Shown here piece by piece: positions 17,323 to 25,261 of a stretch of DNA of 43,140 nucleotides (its first letter is position 1; every line of letters starts with the position of its first letter). The stretch is from Planctomycetota bacterium. Its GTDB lineage: Bacteria; Planctomycetota; MHYJ01; WSZJ01. Under the pieces are notes generated by a model. That model made no database searches, was not told the origin of the DNA, and saw only the letters and a list, made by a program, of their open reading frames with translations. Both the position numbers and the translations under genes were made by a program. The stretch lies in assembly GCA_016190145.1 (NCBI GenBank), contig JACPRD010000110.1, forward strand, positions 1-43,140. The letters are read 5' to 3'.

Positions 17323-18789
17323 TCAGGCGAGTGCCGGGAGGCGCCGGCCGAGGAATTCGGCGGCGACGGCCCGGTCGTCGAACGGTCTGGTGACGTCGCG
17401 GAAGATCTGGCAGGTCTCGTGGCCTTTGCCGGCGATGAGGACGGTGTCGCCGGGGCGGGCTTCCCGAATGGCCTTGCGGATGGCTTCGCGGCGGTCGAGT
17501 TCGACGATTCGGGAGGCGGACTCGGGCATGCCGGCGAGGATGTCGTCGACGATTCTCGCCGGATCTTCGGAGCGGGGGTTGTCGCTCGTGACGACCGCCA
17601 GGTCGGCGTATTTCGCGGTCGCCTTCGCCATCATCGGGCGTTTCCCGCGGTCGCGGTCGCCTCCGCAGCCGAAGACCGTGATGAGGCGGCCGGGTGTGAG
17701 CGGGCGGAGGGCGGTCAGGACGTTGACGAGGGCGTCGTCGGTGTGGGCGTAGTCGACGAGGACGGCGAAGGGCTGGCCGCAGCGCACGGGTTCGAGGCGG
17801 CCCCGGACGGAGTGGACGGCCGCGGCGCCGTCGCGCAGGGCGTCGGTCGGGACGCCCATGCCCTCGAGGCACGCCATGGCGCCCAGGATGTTCTGGACGT
17901 TGTGGCGGCCGAGGAGGGGCGTGAAGACGGGGCCTTCGAAGCGGCGGCCGCGGGTGAAGAAGCGGGTGCCGTCGAGCGTGGTGGAGTGGACTTCGGCGCG
18001 CATGTCCGCGCCGGGGTCGAGGCCGAATGTGGCGGCGGGGACGGAGGAGACGGATTTCATGAACTCGCCGTACGGGTCGTCGGCGTTGACCGCCGCCGCC
18101 GCGCCGGGGCGCAGGCCGCGGAACAGGAGCGCCTTCGCGTCACGGTAGGCCTCCATGGTCCCGTGGTAGTCGAGGTGGTCGCGGGTGAGGTTCGTGAAGA
18201 TGGCGCCGCTCCAGGCGATGCCCGCGATGCGTCCCTGGTGAAGGGCATGCGACGACACTTCCATGACGCAGTGCGTGAGCCCGATCCGGACCATCTCCGC
18301 GAACATCTCCTGCAGCTCGACCGGTCCGGGAGTGGTGTTGTCGGCGGGGATGTCGCGCCGGCCGAACTGGTAGCTGATGGTGCCGAGGAGCCCGCAGCGC
18401 GCGCCCGCGGCGTTGAGCATCGCGCGGACGAGGTGCGTCGTGGTCGTCTTGCCGTTCGTGCCCGTGACGGCCACGATCGAAAGCCGGTCCGCCGGGCGCC
18501 CGTGGAAGATCGCCGCGATTTCCGAAGCGGCCGTCCGGGCGTCGGCGACCACGGCCTGCGGCACGTTGACCGGGATCTCCAGCTTCCGCGCCCCGACGAG
18601 CGCGACCGCGCCCGCCTCGACCGCTGAGAGCGCGTACTTCATTCCGTCGTCCTTCACGCCCGGGATCGCCACGAAAACGAACCCCGGGCGCACCTTCCGC
18701 GAGTCCGTCGCCACGCCGGCGACCTCCGCATCGCGGAATCCCGTCCAGGAGGCGCCCCTGAGCGCCTTCCGAAGCGCTGCCAGTTTCAC
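17323..18789 (-). CDS. murE: UDP-MurNAc-dipeptide--meso-diaminopimelate ligase
   Basis: MurE adds the third residue of the stem peptide. This 488-residue protein has GVATDSRKVRPGFVFVAIPG, the ATP loop GTNGKTTTT at 110-118, NLTRDHLDYH, the DAKALLF lysine (K219) that is carbamylated in this family, and DYAHTDDAL. The signature DNPR at 403-406 is that of meso-diaminopimelate-adding MurE, so the cell wall is predicted to be mDAP-type. The start is GTG, with GAGAGGGG seven bases upstream. Confidence 0.97.
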   Translation of the reverse strand: MKLAALRKALRGASWTGFRDAEVAGVATDSRKVRPGFVFVAIPGVKDDGMKYALSAVEAGAVALVGARKLEIPVNVPQAVVADARTAASEIAAIFHGRPADRLSIVAVTGTNGKTTTTHLVRAMLNAAGARCGLLGTISYQFGRRDIPADNTTPGPVELQEMFAEMVRIGLTHCVMEVSSHALHQGRIAGIAWSGAIFTNLTRDHLDYHGTMEAYRDAKALLFRGLRPGAAAAVNADDPYGEFMKSVSSVPAATFGLDPGADMRAEVHSTTLDGTRFFTRGRRFEGPVFTPLLGRHNVQNILGAMACLEGMGVPTDALRDGAAAVHSVRGRLEPVRCGQPFAVLVDYAHTDDALVNVLTALRPLTPGRLITVFGCGGDRDRGKRPMMAKATAKYADLAVVTSDNPRSEDPARIVDDILAGMPESASRIVELDRREAIRKAIREARPGDTVLIAGKGHETCQIFRDVTRPFDDRAVAAEFLGRRLPALA

Positions 18790-18800
18790 GGTATGACCCC

Positions 18801-18843
18801 TCTCCGATGCCCGCCCTTCCGCCCTCTCGCCCTTCCGCCCTGC
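18801..18843. repeat. Octamer-like pyrimidine tract upstream of murE
   Basis: GCCCGCCCTTCCGCCCTCTC and the following CGCCCTTCCGCCCTGCC use the same ~8-bp words as the octamer dyad at 11704-11910, but only the pyrimidine arm is present. It fills the gap between the 21-codon ORF and the murE ribosome site. Confidence 0.6.
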
Positions 18844-18844
18844 C

Positions 18845-18910
18845 CTAATCGTCCAGCAGGTCCTCGATCGCCTCCGCCAGCACCGCCACGAACTCCTCGA
18901 GTAACGTCAT
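18845..18910 (-). CDS. Candidate 21-residue microprotein coupled to ftsI
   Basis: A 22-codon frame encodes MTLLEEFVAVLAEAIEDLL plus two Asp, ending in TAG. Its ATG overlaps the ftsI stop in the ATGA arrangement used by real coupled genes nearby. A GGAG-rich ribosome site lies within the last ftsI codons. The peptide is strongly acidic and would form an amphipathic helix with one hydrophobic face. It lies between ftsI and murE. Too short for homology to be meaningful; chance occurrence cannot be excluded, but the overlap geometry and composition are suggestive. Confidence 0.4.
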   Translation of the reverse strand: MTLLEEFVAVLAEAIEDLLDD

Positions 18911-20634
18911 CTCCCGACTCCTCTTTTCGCGAATCCCGCGCGCGCCTTCTTCACGCCCTCGGGATCGGGTTTCACTTCCAGGAGCGCCAGCCCTTCCTTC
19001 AGGATCTCCGCGACCGCCGGCGCCGCCACGGTTCCCCCGTAGTACGCGCCCTGCGGCTCCTTCACGAGCACGAGCACGAGCAGTTTCGGGCTGCCGGCGG
19101 GCGCGAAACCCACGAAGCTCGACGCGTACTTCCCCGCCGCGTACTTCCCGTCCGCGCCGAGGAGCTTGGTCGTCCCCGTCTTGCCCGCCACCAGCCAGCC
19201 GTCGAGCTTCGCGTTCTTGCCGGTTCCGCGCTCCACGACCTGAATCATCATCGTCACAAGGTCGCGGCAGGTCTTAGCCGATAGCATCCTTTTTCCCGCG
19301 GATTCCGAAGAAATCCCGGTTTCCGTGCCGTCCGCCTTCACGGCCGCGCGCACCAGGTGCGGCCTCACCAGCGTGCCGCCGTTCGCGATGGCGCAGTAGG
19401 CGGCGGCGAGCTGGAGGGGCGTGGCGCCGACGGCGTAGCCGAAGGACACGGAGACGACGGTTTGCGGGGCCCAGGGTGTTTCGCGGGGCATCGTGCCGGG
19501 CGATTCGCCGGGGATGCCCGATCCGGTGGACCGGCCGAAGCCGAAGCCGCGGATCCACGCCTCGAGATCCCGCGGGCCCATCCGAACGACCATTTTCGCC
19601 ATCCCGATGTTCGAGGATTTGACGAGCACGTCCTCGACCGAGAGGCCGCCGTAGCCATGCACGTCCGTGATGGAGCGCCCGCGGTAGTTCCAGGATCCGC
19701 CCGCGCAGTCGATCATCTCGGCCGGCTTCACCAGCCCCTTCTCAAGAAGCCCCGCCATCACCACGCCCTTGTACGTCGACCCGGGCTCCCAGAAGTCCGT
19801 CGCCGCCCTGCACCGCCGCGCCTCGGGCCTGGCCGAGGCCGGCGCGTTCGGGTCGTACCCAGGGAGCCCCGCGAGCGCGAGGATCTCCCCGGTCGCGGGA
19901 TCCATCACCACCGCGACCGCGCTCTCCGGCGAGTGTTTCTCCACGACCTTCGCGAGCGCCGCCTCCGCCACCCGCTGGACCCGCGCGTCCACGGTCAACA
20001 CCAGGTCGTACCCCGGCTCCGGCGGGCGCTCCACCCTGCGGAACGACGCAATCAGGTCGCGCCGCGCGTCGCGCAACACCCACTCCGACCCCGCCCTCCC
20101 CGCCATCACCCCGTTGAACTCGCGCTCGATCCCCTCCAGCCCCACCCCGTCGATGTCCACGTACCCCAGGACCTGCCCCAGCGCCGGCCCGCGCGGATAC
20201 TCGCGCCGCGTGTCGTCCGTGAATCCCACGCCCAGGATCCCCAGGCGCCGCACCCTCCGCTCCTCCTCGTCCGTGCAGCGACGCTTCACCCAGACGAATC
20301 TCCTCCCCCGGACGAGCTTCTCGAGAAGTGACCCCCGGTCGAGCCCGAGCGCCTCCGCGAGACGCCGCGCGGCGTCCGCGCGGTCGTCCATGAACGCGGG
20401 ATCCGCGAAGCAGGAGGGCACGTACTTTGAAATCGCCAGCGTTTCGCCGCGGACGTCGAGAATCTCGCCCCGCAGCGGCGCGACCTCCTCCTTCGACCAG
20501 GCCTGCGCCGCCTGCTCGCGCGCCGCCTCGTCGTGACCCCTCACCTGGATCGCCCACAGGCGCACCCCGAGCGCGGCAAAGAGGATCGCGAAAAACGCGA
20601 ATCCCGCGTCGAATTTCCACCCCGCCGGACGCAT
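18907..20634 (-). CDS. ftsI: Septal peptidoglycan transpeptidase (class B PBP, FtsI-type)
   Basis: This 575-residue protein has a short cytoplasmic N-terminus, one membrane segment at ~10-30, a pedestal region and a transpeptidase domain. The active-site triads are intact: STYK (nucleophile S286) in EPGSTYKG, SSN at 340-342, and KTGT at 485-488. The protein crosslinks septal peptidoglycan in the periplasm, working with FtsW. No PASTA domains follow. PBP2 (MrdA) is the main alternative; the position next to ftsL and rsmH favours FtsI. The start lies about ten bases after the ftsL stop. Its stop overlaps the 21-codon ORF. Confidence 0.93.
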   Translation of the reverse strand: MRPAGWKFDAGFAFFAILFAALGVRLWAIQVRGHDEAAREQAAQAWSKEEVAPLRGEILDVRGETLAISKYVPSCFADPAFMDDRADAARRLAEALGLDRGSLLEKLVRGRRFVWVKRRCTDEEERRVRRLGILGVGFTDDTRREYPRGPALGQVLGYVDIDGVGLEGIEREFNGVMAGRAGSEWVLRDARRDLIASFRRVERPPEPGYDLVLTVDARVQRVAEAALAKVVEKHSPESAVAVVMDPATGEILALAGLPGYDPNAPASARPEARRCRAATDFWEPGSTYKGVVMAGLLEKGLVKPAEMIDCAGGSWNYRGRSITDVHGYGGLSVEDVLVKSSNIGMAKMVVRMGPRDLEAWIRGFGFGRSTGSGIPGESPGTMPRETPWAPQTVVSVSFGYAVGATPLQLAAAYCAIANGGTLVRPHLVRAAVKADGTETGISSESAGKRMLSAKTCRDLVTMMIQVVERGTGKNAKLDGWLVAGKTGTTKLLGADGKYAAGKYASSFVGFAPAGSPKLLVLVLVKEPQGAYYGGTVAAPAVAEILKEGLALLEVKPDPEGVKKARAGFAKRGVGR

Positions 20635-20644
20635 GCCCCGCTCC

Positions 20645-20974
20645 TTACGGCCGGCCGGACCTCCGCCCGTCCGCCAGCCCCGCCGCCGCCTCCGCCTGCT
20701 GCGGCGCCGCCTGCCCCGGCCTCAGGACCCGCCACTCGTTCGGAACCGCCAGGTCCACCCCCAGCGCCGACGCCCGCTCCAGCACCCGGTCGGGCGCACG
20801 ACACCGGCTCACCTCCGCCTCCAGCCGCCTCCGCCCGCGCTCCAGCTCCGCCAGCCGCTCCTCGCGCTCGCGGATCCGGTAGCCCAGCCGAAGCGTCTCC
20901 GCCTGCTGCCAGACCGTGAGGAGTCCGACGAGGAGGAAGAGGGTCACGAGCAGGACCGGTCTCTGCGTCTTCAC
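20645..20974 (-). CDS. ftsL: FtsL-like bitopic division protein
   Basis: The GTG at 20974 has GGAGA five bases upstream and lies 11 bases after the rsmH stop. It gives a 109-residue protein with one membrane segment at once (PVLLVTLFLLVGLLTVW). A coiled coil follows (LRLGYRIREREERLAELERG and beyond), then a short Pro/Ala-rich tail. This is the FtsL/DivIC architecture and position (between rsmH and ftsI). FtsL links FtsI/FtsW activation to the divisome. A longer frame from 21091 would overlap rsmH by 106 bases and is disfavoured. The gene is named from topology and context, not sequence identity. Confidence 0.75.
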   Translation of the reverse strand: MKTQRPVLLVTLFLLVGLLTVWQQAETLRLGYRIREREERLAELERGRRRLEAEVSRCRAPDRVLERASALGVDLAVPNEWRVLRPGQAAPQQAEAAAGLADGRRSGRP

Positions 20975-20985
20975 CGCTTCTCCGA

Positions 20986-21870
20986 TCAGGTATCCCGGCG
21001 CACCACGCGCAGCTTCGCGCTTCGGCTCCGCGGGTTCCGGAGCTGCTCGTCGCGCGAGGGCGCTGTGACATGTTTCGTCAGAAGCGTCCATCCGGCTTGA
21101 CGGTGCAGATCTTTGAAGCGCCCTTTCACGAGGCGGTCCTCGAGGGAGTGGAAGGAGATGACGGCCAGGCGTCCGCCGGGACCGAGGAGTCCGGGGAGCG
21201 TTTGAAGCGCCCTCTCCAGCCGCTCCAGCTCGCGGTTCACCGCGATCCTGAGCGCCTGGAACGTCCGCGTCGCCGGGTGGGCCCGGCCCCTTCGCCCGCC
21301 GGCCGCTCTCGCCACGACCTCCGCCAGTCGTGCCGTGTCCTCGAACGGCTTCATGCCCCGTTCGCGGACGATGGCTTCCGCCACGCGCCTCGCCCGCGGT
21401 TCCTCACCGAACTCCGTCAGGATCTTCTCGAGTTCGTCGACGCCGGCCCTGTTCACGAGGCCCGCCGCCGATTCGCCCGAGTCCGGTCCCATCCGCATGT
21501 CCAGCGGCCCGGGGCGCGAGAAGGAGAACCCGCGCCCCGGGTCGTCGAGCTGGAGGCTCGAGACGCCCAGGTCGAGGAGAATGCCGTCGGCCTGAGCGCC
21601 ACCCCAATGGCGCCGGACGACTTCCTCAGCCTGCTCGTACGGGCCCAGCTCGATACGCGCGTTCGCGAACGCTTCGAGACGCGCGCGCGCTTTTTCCACG
21701 GCCACCGGATCGCGGTCCAGCCCGATCAGGCGTCCGCCCGGTCCGATCCGTTCGAGGATGGCCCGGGCGTGCCCCCCCGCACCCGCCGTCCCGTCGACCC
21801 AGCTTTCGCCGGGCTTCGGGTCGGCCAGCGCGAGGAACTCCGCGACCAGGACGGGCTCGTGGTCCCCCAC
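20986..21870 (-). CDS. rsmH: 16S rRNA (cytosine-1402-N4) methyltransferase
   Basis: RsmH (MraW) methylates C1402 of 16S rRNA. Family landmarks are HEPVLVAEFL at the N-terminus, the SAM loop DGTAGAGGHARAIL, GLDRDP, ILLDLGVSSLQLDDPGRGFSF, ALRIAVNRELE, and VISFHSLEDRLVK near the end. Length is 294 residues. It starts with GTG, sharing one base with the TAG stop of orf86. Location after mraZ is the ancestral dcw order, interrupted here by orf86. Confidence 0.96.
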   Translation of the reverse strand: MGDHEPVLVAEFLALADPKPGESWVDGTAGAGGHARAILERIGPGGRLIGLDRDPVAVEKARARLEAFANARIELGPYEQAEEVVRRHWGGAQADGILLDLGVSSLQLDDPGRGFSFSRPGPLDMRMGPDSGESAAGLVNRAGVDELEKILTEFGEEPRARRVAEAIVRERGMKPFEDTARLAEVVARAAGGRRGRAHPATRTFQALRIAVNRELERLERALQTLPGLLGPGGRLAVISFHSLEDRLVKGRFKDLHRQAGWTLLTKHVTAPSRDEQLRNPRSRSAKLRVVRRDT

Positions 21871-22130
21871 TACAGCAGGGCAGCGACCCGGCTCAGGAGC
21901 GGGAATCGCAGGGGCTTCTTCTTCTCCCCCAGCGACGCCACGAGCTCGTAGACTTCGTCGCCGAAGCCGACGCTCGCGAACGCCGGGCTCATGGCCTTGA
22001 CGCGCTCGATCCGCCGGACGACCTCTTCGATCGCCGACCGCGCGTCTCTCAGAATCTGCAGGTCGAGTTGACCCGCACGCTTGGCTTCCAGCAGGTCCTT
22101 CACGATGTCGAACGCGTCGCGCTCAGCCAT
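21870..22130 (-). CDS. Small helical protein between mraZ and rsmH (orf86)
   Basis: This 86-residue protein has GGAG shortly before the ATG and overlaps rsmH by one base, so it is very likely translated. The N-terminal two thirds is predicted helical and charged (DIVKDLLEAKRAGQLDLQIL, AIEEVVRRIERVKAM). The C-terminus is basic then hydrophobic (KKKPLRFPLLSRVAALL). No signal peptide and no known domain are visible. mraZ and rsmH are nearly always adjacent in bacteria, so an inserted gene at this point is unusual and may be a lineage-specific division factor. Confidence 0.7.
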   Translation of the reverse strand: MAERDAFDIVKDLLEAKRAGQLDLQILRDARSAIEEVVRRIERVKAMSPAFASVGFGDEVYELVASLGEKKKPLRFPLLSRVAALL

Positions 22131-22174
22131 GATTCTCCTGCCCCCTTGTTCCCCGTCGCCGATGAAGAATGAAT

Positions 22175-22633
22175 CTATTGCGAACGCCTGAAGAGGCTGT
22201 CGCGCATGCCTCCGGGCGTTTCCAACGCTTTCTTTTTGAAGTCGTCCCAGCGGCCCTGGGTCCAGACCTGGAGGTGGTCGCCGCGGCCGAGGACGATGAC
22301 GTCCCGCTCGATGCCGGTGTAGCCCTTGAGATCGGGCGTCAGCGTGACGCGTCCCTGGTCGTCGAGTTCGAGTTCTTCGGTCATCCCCTCGATGAGGGTG
22401 ATGGTGTCGGTGAGGTTGCGGTCTGACTCCGCGCGTTTCTCGAGCGCGTCCATGCGGATCTTGTAGACTTCGGGATTGCAGATCATGAGGACGAAGAAGT
22501 TATCCTGGGGGTGGAGGCCGACCTTGACGGTGGCGCCGAGGATGTCGCGGAACTTAGAAGGGATGACGACGCGGTTTTTGGAATCGACGACCTGGCTCTG
22601 GTTGCCGCTCAGTCGGCTCTGTGAATCAGCCAT
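22175..22633 (-). CDS. mraZ: Transcriptional regulator MraZ
   Basis: MraZ is an AbrB-like DNA-binding protein that controls the dcw operon. This 152-residue copy has the two tandem swapped-hairpin motifs: VDSKNRVVIPSKFRD near residue 16 and LDDQGRVTLTPDLKGYTGIE near residue 90. These correspond to the DxKGR repeats of the family, with SKNR and DQGR variants. It is the first gene of the cluster, preceded by a promoter and repeat boxes at 22664-22737. In E. coli, MraZ binds TGGGN direct repeats spaced by five bases, and the same pattern is present here. Confidence 0.95.
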   Translation of the reverse strand: MADSQSRLSGNQSQVVDSKNRVVIPSKFRDILGATVKVGLHPQDNFFVLMICNPEVYKIRMDALEKRAESDRNLTDTITLIEGMTEELELDDQGRVTLTPDLKGYTGIERDVIVLGRGDHLQVWTQGRWDDFKKKALETPGGMRDSLFRRSQ

Positions 22634-22663
22634 GGTCCCGTCCCTCGGTCTTCCGCCACCCGT

Positions 22664-22697
22664 TGGGGTCTAGTGGGACAACTCCCCACTTCTCCCC
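22664..22697. promoter_or_regulatory. Paired MraZ boxes in dyad arrangement
   Basis: On the plus strand TGGGG (22664-22668) and TGGGA (22674-22678) are separated by five bases. TCCCC (22683-22687) and TCCCC (22693-22697) form a second 10-bp-spaced pair in the opposite orientation. TGGGN-N5-TGGGN is the known MraZ site of E. coli. The four boxes lie between the predicted transcription start and the mraZ ATG, a repressor position. The inverted doubling is unusual. Confidence 0.65.
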
Positions 22698-22708
22698 GCA
22701 CGCTGGGT

Positions 22709-22737
22709 TTAATACACCTTCCTGATCGGCGCGTCAA
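22709..22737 (-). promoter_or_regulatory. Sigma70-type promoter of the dcw cluster
   Basis: On the minus strand TTGACG (22737-22732), a 17-nt spacer and TATTAA (22714-22709) form a good housekeeping promoter. It would start transcription about ten bases before the first MraZ box. Confidence 0.65.
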
Positions 22738-22739
22738 GT

Positions 22740-23080
22740 AACGAACTTTATGTGGAGGAAGAGGTTACGGGGTTTTCACAGGCCGAAGGAGGACGGCTCT
22801 ATCTAGTGGGTTATCAAAATGAAACAGGTACAACTAATGGTGTTTTTCGGCAGACGTTCTGTTTACACCTTGTGGCCAAGAAGTCGTCAAGATCGCCCCA
22901 AAATCCGCGTATTCTGTTTTTATGCAATACATAACCAATTTAGCATCAATGACTTAAGACTTGTCCGGAGCCCGTCAGAAAAATAATTCAATATTTCTGT
23001 TCTCCACAGACCCGAGGGAATGTCGAAAACACCCCCAATTCCCCAACTTCACCAACTGTCCCCACCATTCAATAACGAGA
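22740..23080. other. AT-rich intergenic region, no gene recognised
   Basis: These ~340 bases are clearly richer in A and T than the genes around them. The only open frame (22752-22934, plus) has no homology I recognise and unlike codon use. I looked for RNase P RNA, tmRNA and tRNA features and found none that hold up. It may contain upstream promoter elements or an unrecognised small RNA. Confidence 0.5.
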
Positions 23081-23105
23081 GGAGGCGGGCTACACCCCCG
23101 CCTCC
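23081..23105 (-). terminator. Hairpin terminator of the sigma-factor operon
   Basis: GGAGGCGGG (23081-23089) and CCCGCCTCC (23097-23105) form a 9-bp stem with a 7-nt loop, 22 bases past the stop of the 23128 gene. On the minus strand it is followed by TCTCGTTATT, a weak U-rich stretch. Confidence 0.6.
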
Positions 23106-23127
23106 CCTCCCGCCCAAACACCCCGCC

Positions 23128-24324
23128 CTAACGCTTCAGCTCGAATGAGTAGGGCCTTCCCGTCCCGTCTGATCCCGCACTCCACAACGCCAGCCCGTCC
23201 TTCGCAACCCTCAATTCGAACGGCTTCCCACTAAAAGGATCCAGCGGCAGGTCCATCCCCGCCAGCGTCGCCGAGTCCTGTCCCTTCTCCAGCCGATGCC
23301 GCGCCAGCGCGACGACGCCCAGCAGCCCGGCCCGCTCCACCTCCAACTCCGCCCGCGCCCGTCCCACCCCCGTCGTCGCCGGCATCAACAACTGGATCAG
23401 TACGTTCTTCCCCGCGCCCTCCTCGCCGATCTTCGTCAGCTCCGGAATCCCCTCCCACCCCGGCATGCGCATCGCCGCCTCGACACGGTCGAGCATCGCG
23501 TCGTATTCCCGAAGCGCCCTCTCGAAGTACTCGCGCACCTTGCCGGCGTCCTTCACGTCGGCGACCGGAACGCCCGCCTGCTCCGCCAGGTCTTCGACCG
23601 AGAGTCCGCCTCCACCGTCCGTCCCGATGATCGAGACGAACTTGCGAATCCCGTCCACCGGATCCTTCTCCGCCAGAATCGATCTCACCACGTCCCCCGC
23701 GCACCGCCGCTCCCCCTCGAGCGCCACGCCCCAGTCCCAGCCGTACGCCGGAATCGCTCCGACTTCCTCCGCGATTTTCGCCAGCTCAGGCCCCTCCAGC
23801 GCCGCCGCGTGCCGCGTGAGCGCCCGGAACCCCGACGTCGCCAGCACCTTCGCAATCAGATGGGAAATCAGCACCTGGTCCTGCGACAGGTGCGCCCCGA
23901 ACCGCACCCCCGCCAGCCACGCTTCCACAGCCTCCGCCTTCCGCCCCCCCGCGAACAGCCTCTCCCCGTCCGCCGCGTTGAGCCGGGCGAGCGACCGCGC
24001 CTTCGCCAGGTGCGGGAGCAGAAGCGAGAAACCGTCTTCCATGTTGAGTCCGAAATCGCACTCGGCGAGCCTGGAGGCCCGGCGCATTTCCGCCAGCGCG
24101 TCCGCGTTCGCGGACAGGTCGTCGGCGAGCGAAGGGTCCCACGGCGCCTGCCCCTCCGCGACCGCCCTCAGCGCGTCGAGGCGCGCCGCATCGTCGGGCT
24201 CCTTCATCACGGCGAACGCCCGCCAGTACCCGAGCGCGGCGTTCGTCGGCCGGCGCACCGCAGCCGGTTCCTCCGCCGCCGCGGCGCACGCCACGAGCCC
24301 CAGCACGATCAGTGTCCGTTTCAT
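23128..24324 (-). CDS. Secreted protein of unknown function, planctomycete-style C-terminus
   Basis: This 398-residue protein begins with a signal peptide (MKRTLIVLGLVACAAAAEEP). The body is mostly helical, with WRAFAVMKEPDDAARLDALR early on. The C-terminus contains LPLDPFSGKPFELRVAKDG followed by LWSAGSDGTGRPYSF. This last motif is typical, to my knowledge, of secreted helical proteins from Planctomycetota and relatives; no enzymatic role is known to me. It is the last gene of the block that contains the ECF sigma factor and could be one of its targets or part of its signalling. Function unknown. Confidence 0.7.
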   Translation of the reverse strand: MKRTLIVLGLVACAAAAEEPAAVRRPTNAALGYWRAFAVMKEPDDAARLDALRAVAEGQAPWDPSLADDLSANADALAEMRRASRLAECDFGLNMEDGFSLLLPHLAKARSLARLNAADGERLFAGGRKAEAVEAWLAGVRFGAHLSQDQVLISHLIAKVLATSGFRALTRHAAALEGPELAKIAEEVGAIPAYGWDWGVALEGERRCAGDVVRSILAEKDPVDGIRKFVSIIGTDGGGGLSVEDLAEQAGVPVADVKDAGKVREYFERALREYDAMLDRVEAAMRMPGWEGIPELTKIGEEGAGKNVLIQLLMPATTGVGRARAELEVERAGLLGVVALARHRLEKGQDSATLAGMDLPLDPFSGKPFELRVAKDGLALWSAGSDGTGRPYSFELKR

Positions 24325-24359
24325 GGATTCCCCTCTCTTCGACAGGTTCGTGTCTTCGG

Positions 24360-24707
24360 TTACCGGACGCGCATGCCCTCGCCGCCGACGGGCCGCAGGA
24401 GTCGCGGCGAGGCGGCGTCGAGCGCGGCGACCAGCGCGGCTTCGTCTCCGGCGACGCGCCGGAGGGACGCCAGCGAGACTTCACGTTTCGCCCGGGGAAG
24501 GGCCGCCTGGGACGGCTCCTCGAGCTTCGGCCGGGGAACCGTCTTCAGCAGCCCATTGGCCACGACCGCGACCGCCACGACGGCCGCGGCCGCGGCCATC
24601 GCCCCGAACATCCACGCGGGCTTCCGAAACCGTCCCTCCGGCAACGCCCCCGGAGCGACCGGCCGGAATCCCTTCAGCCTCTTCTCGAATTCTCTCAGGT
24701 CGTCCAT
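24360..24707 (-). CDS. Small single-span membrane protein, candidate anti-sigma factor
   Basis: This 115-residue protein has a ~30-residue charged cytosolic N-terminus (DDLREFEKRLKGFRPVAPG), one membrane segment (AWMFGAMAAAAAVVAVAVVA), and a ~60-residue external part rich in Arg, Ala and Leu. The ATG shares one base with the sigma factor stop (TGATG). This gene order, size and topology are those of membrane anti-sigma factors. There is no zinc-binding HxxxCxxC, so it would be a non-ZAS type. The call rests on context and topology only. The N-terminal part would be the sigma-binding segment. Confidence 0.6.
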   Translation of the reverse strand: MDDLREFEKRLKGFRPVAPGALPEGRFRKPAWMFGAMAAAAAVVAVAVVANGLLKTVPRPKLEEPSQAALPRAKREVSLASLRRVAGDEAALVAALDAASPRLLRPVGGEGMRVR

Positions 24708-25201
24708 CACTCCACCTCCGTTCTTGCCAGCCGCGCGCGCAGCTTCTCCAGCCCATAACGCCAGCGGGAGGCCGCCGTGTTCGGCGCCACCCCGACCAGT
24801 TCCGCGACTTCCTCGAACGTCAGGTCTCCCCACGTTCTGAGCACCACCACCTCCCTCTGCTCCGCGGGAAGCTCCGCGAGCGCCTCCTCGAGCCGCTCCC
24901 GCTCCCCTTCTTCCGCTTCCGGCGGCGCCACGAACATCGGCTCGGCGTCCGCCAGCGCCACGACCCGGTCCCTTCCCCGGAGGAACGTCACCGATTCGTT
25001 GCGCACGGCGCGGAACAGGTAGGGGCGTGGGCATTCGGGGAGGGGCACGCGTCCGGCGAGGAGCCGCAGGAAGACCTGCTGGACGGCGTCTTCGGCGGAT
25101 GACGCGTCGCCCGCCAGCGCGCGGGCGTACAGGAGGAGCGCCGGCCCGTGCTCCTCGTACATCCGCCGGATGAGCCCGCGTTCCATGTCCCCGGTCTCCA
25201 T
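24707..25201 (-). CDS. ECF-type RNA polymerase sigma factor
   Basis: This 164-residue protein has region 2 at about residues 15-75 (YARALAGDASSAEDAVQQVF and RPYLFRAVRNE) and region 4 at 105-160 (LPAEQREVVVLRTWGDLTFE, EVAELVGVAPNTAASRWRYG). It therefore directs RNA polymerase to a dedicated promoter set. Region 4 has the usual helix-turn-helix and no C-terminal extension. The partner membrane protein is encoded immediately downstream. An ATG five codons later is an alternative start. The 61-base upstream gap holds a perfect 18-bp palindrome (25244-25261). Confidence 0.93.
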   Translation of the reverse strand: METGDMERGLIRRMYEEHGPALLLYARALAGDASSAEDAVQQVFLRLLAGRVPLPECPRPYLFRAVRNESVTFLRGRDRVVALADAEPMFVAPPEAEEGERERLEEALAELPAEQREVVVLRTWGDLTFEEVAELVGVAPNTAASRWRYGLEKLRARLARTEVE

Positions 25202-25243
25202 GCGGTTCCGACCCTACCACGTAGAAGGGGGGGGCATTTGTCT

Positions 25244-25261
25244 GGGAATTCCGGAATTCCC
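25244..25261. repeat. Perfect 18-bp palindrome upstream of the ECF sigma gene
   Basis: GGGAATTCCGGAATTCCC is its own exact reverse complement. It starts two bases past the stop of the TPR-like gene and ends about 40 bases before the sigma factor ATG. It could be an operator or a small terminator (7-bp stem, CCGG loop); no U-tract follows. Confidence 0.5.

Noticed and set aside
20974..21091. Longer FtsL frame starting at 21091
   Set aside because: It would overlap rsmH by over 100 bases and puts a polar, disordered stretch before the membrane segment; the GTG at 20974 has a ribosome site.
22752..22934. 60-codon open frame on the plus strand
   Set aside because: AT-rich, no recognisable pattern, codon usage unlike the other genes, and it runs against all neighbours. 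Treated as chance.
22900..23010. Possible RNase P RNA or tmRNA in the AT-rich region upstream of mraZ
   Set aside because: A GGGCTCCGGAC-like stretch recalls conserved RNase P words, but the universal GAGGAAAGTCC and partner motifs are absent on both strands.
24360..25220. 286-codon frame covering the anti-sigma and sigma regions
   Set aside because: Its first part is a shadow of the sigma factor frame. Only the last 115 codons, from the ATG at 24707, are a plausible gene.
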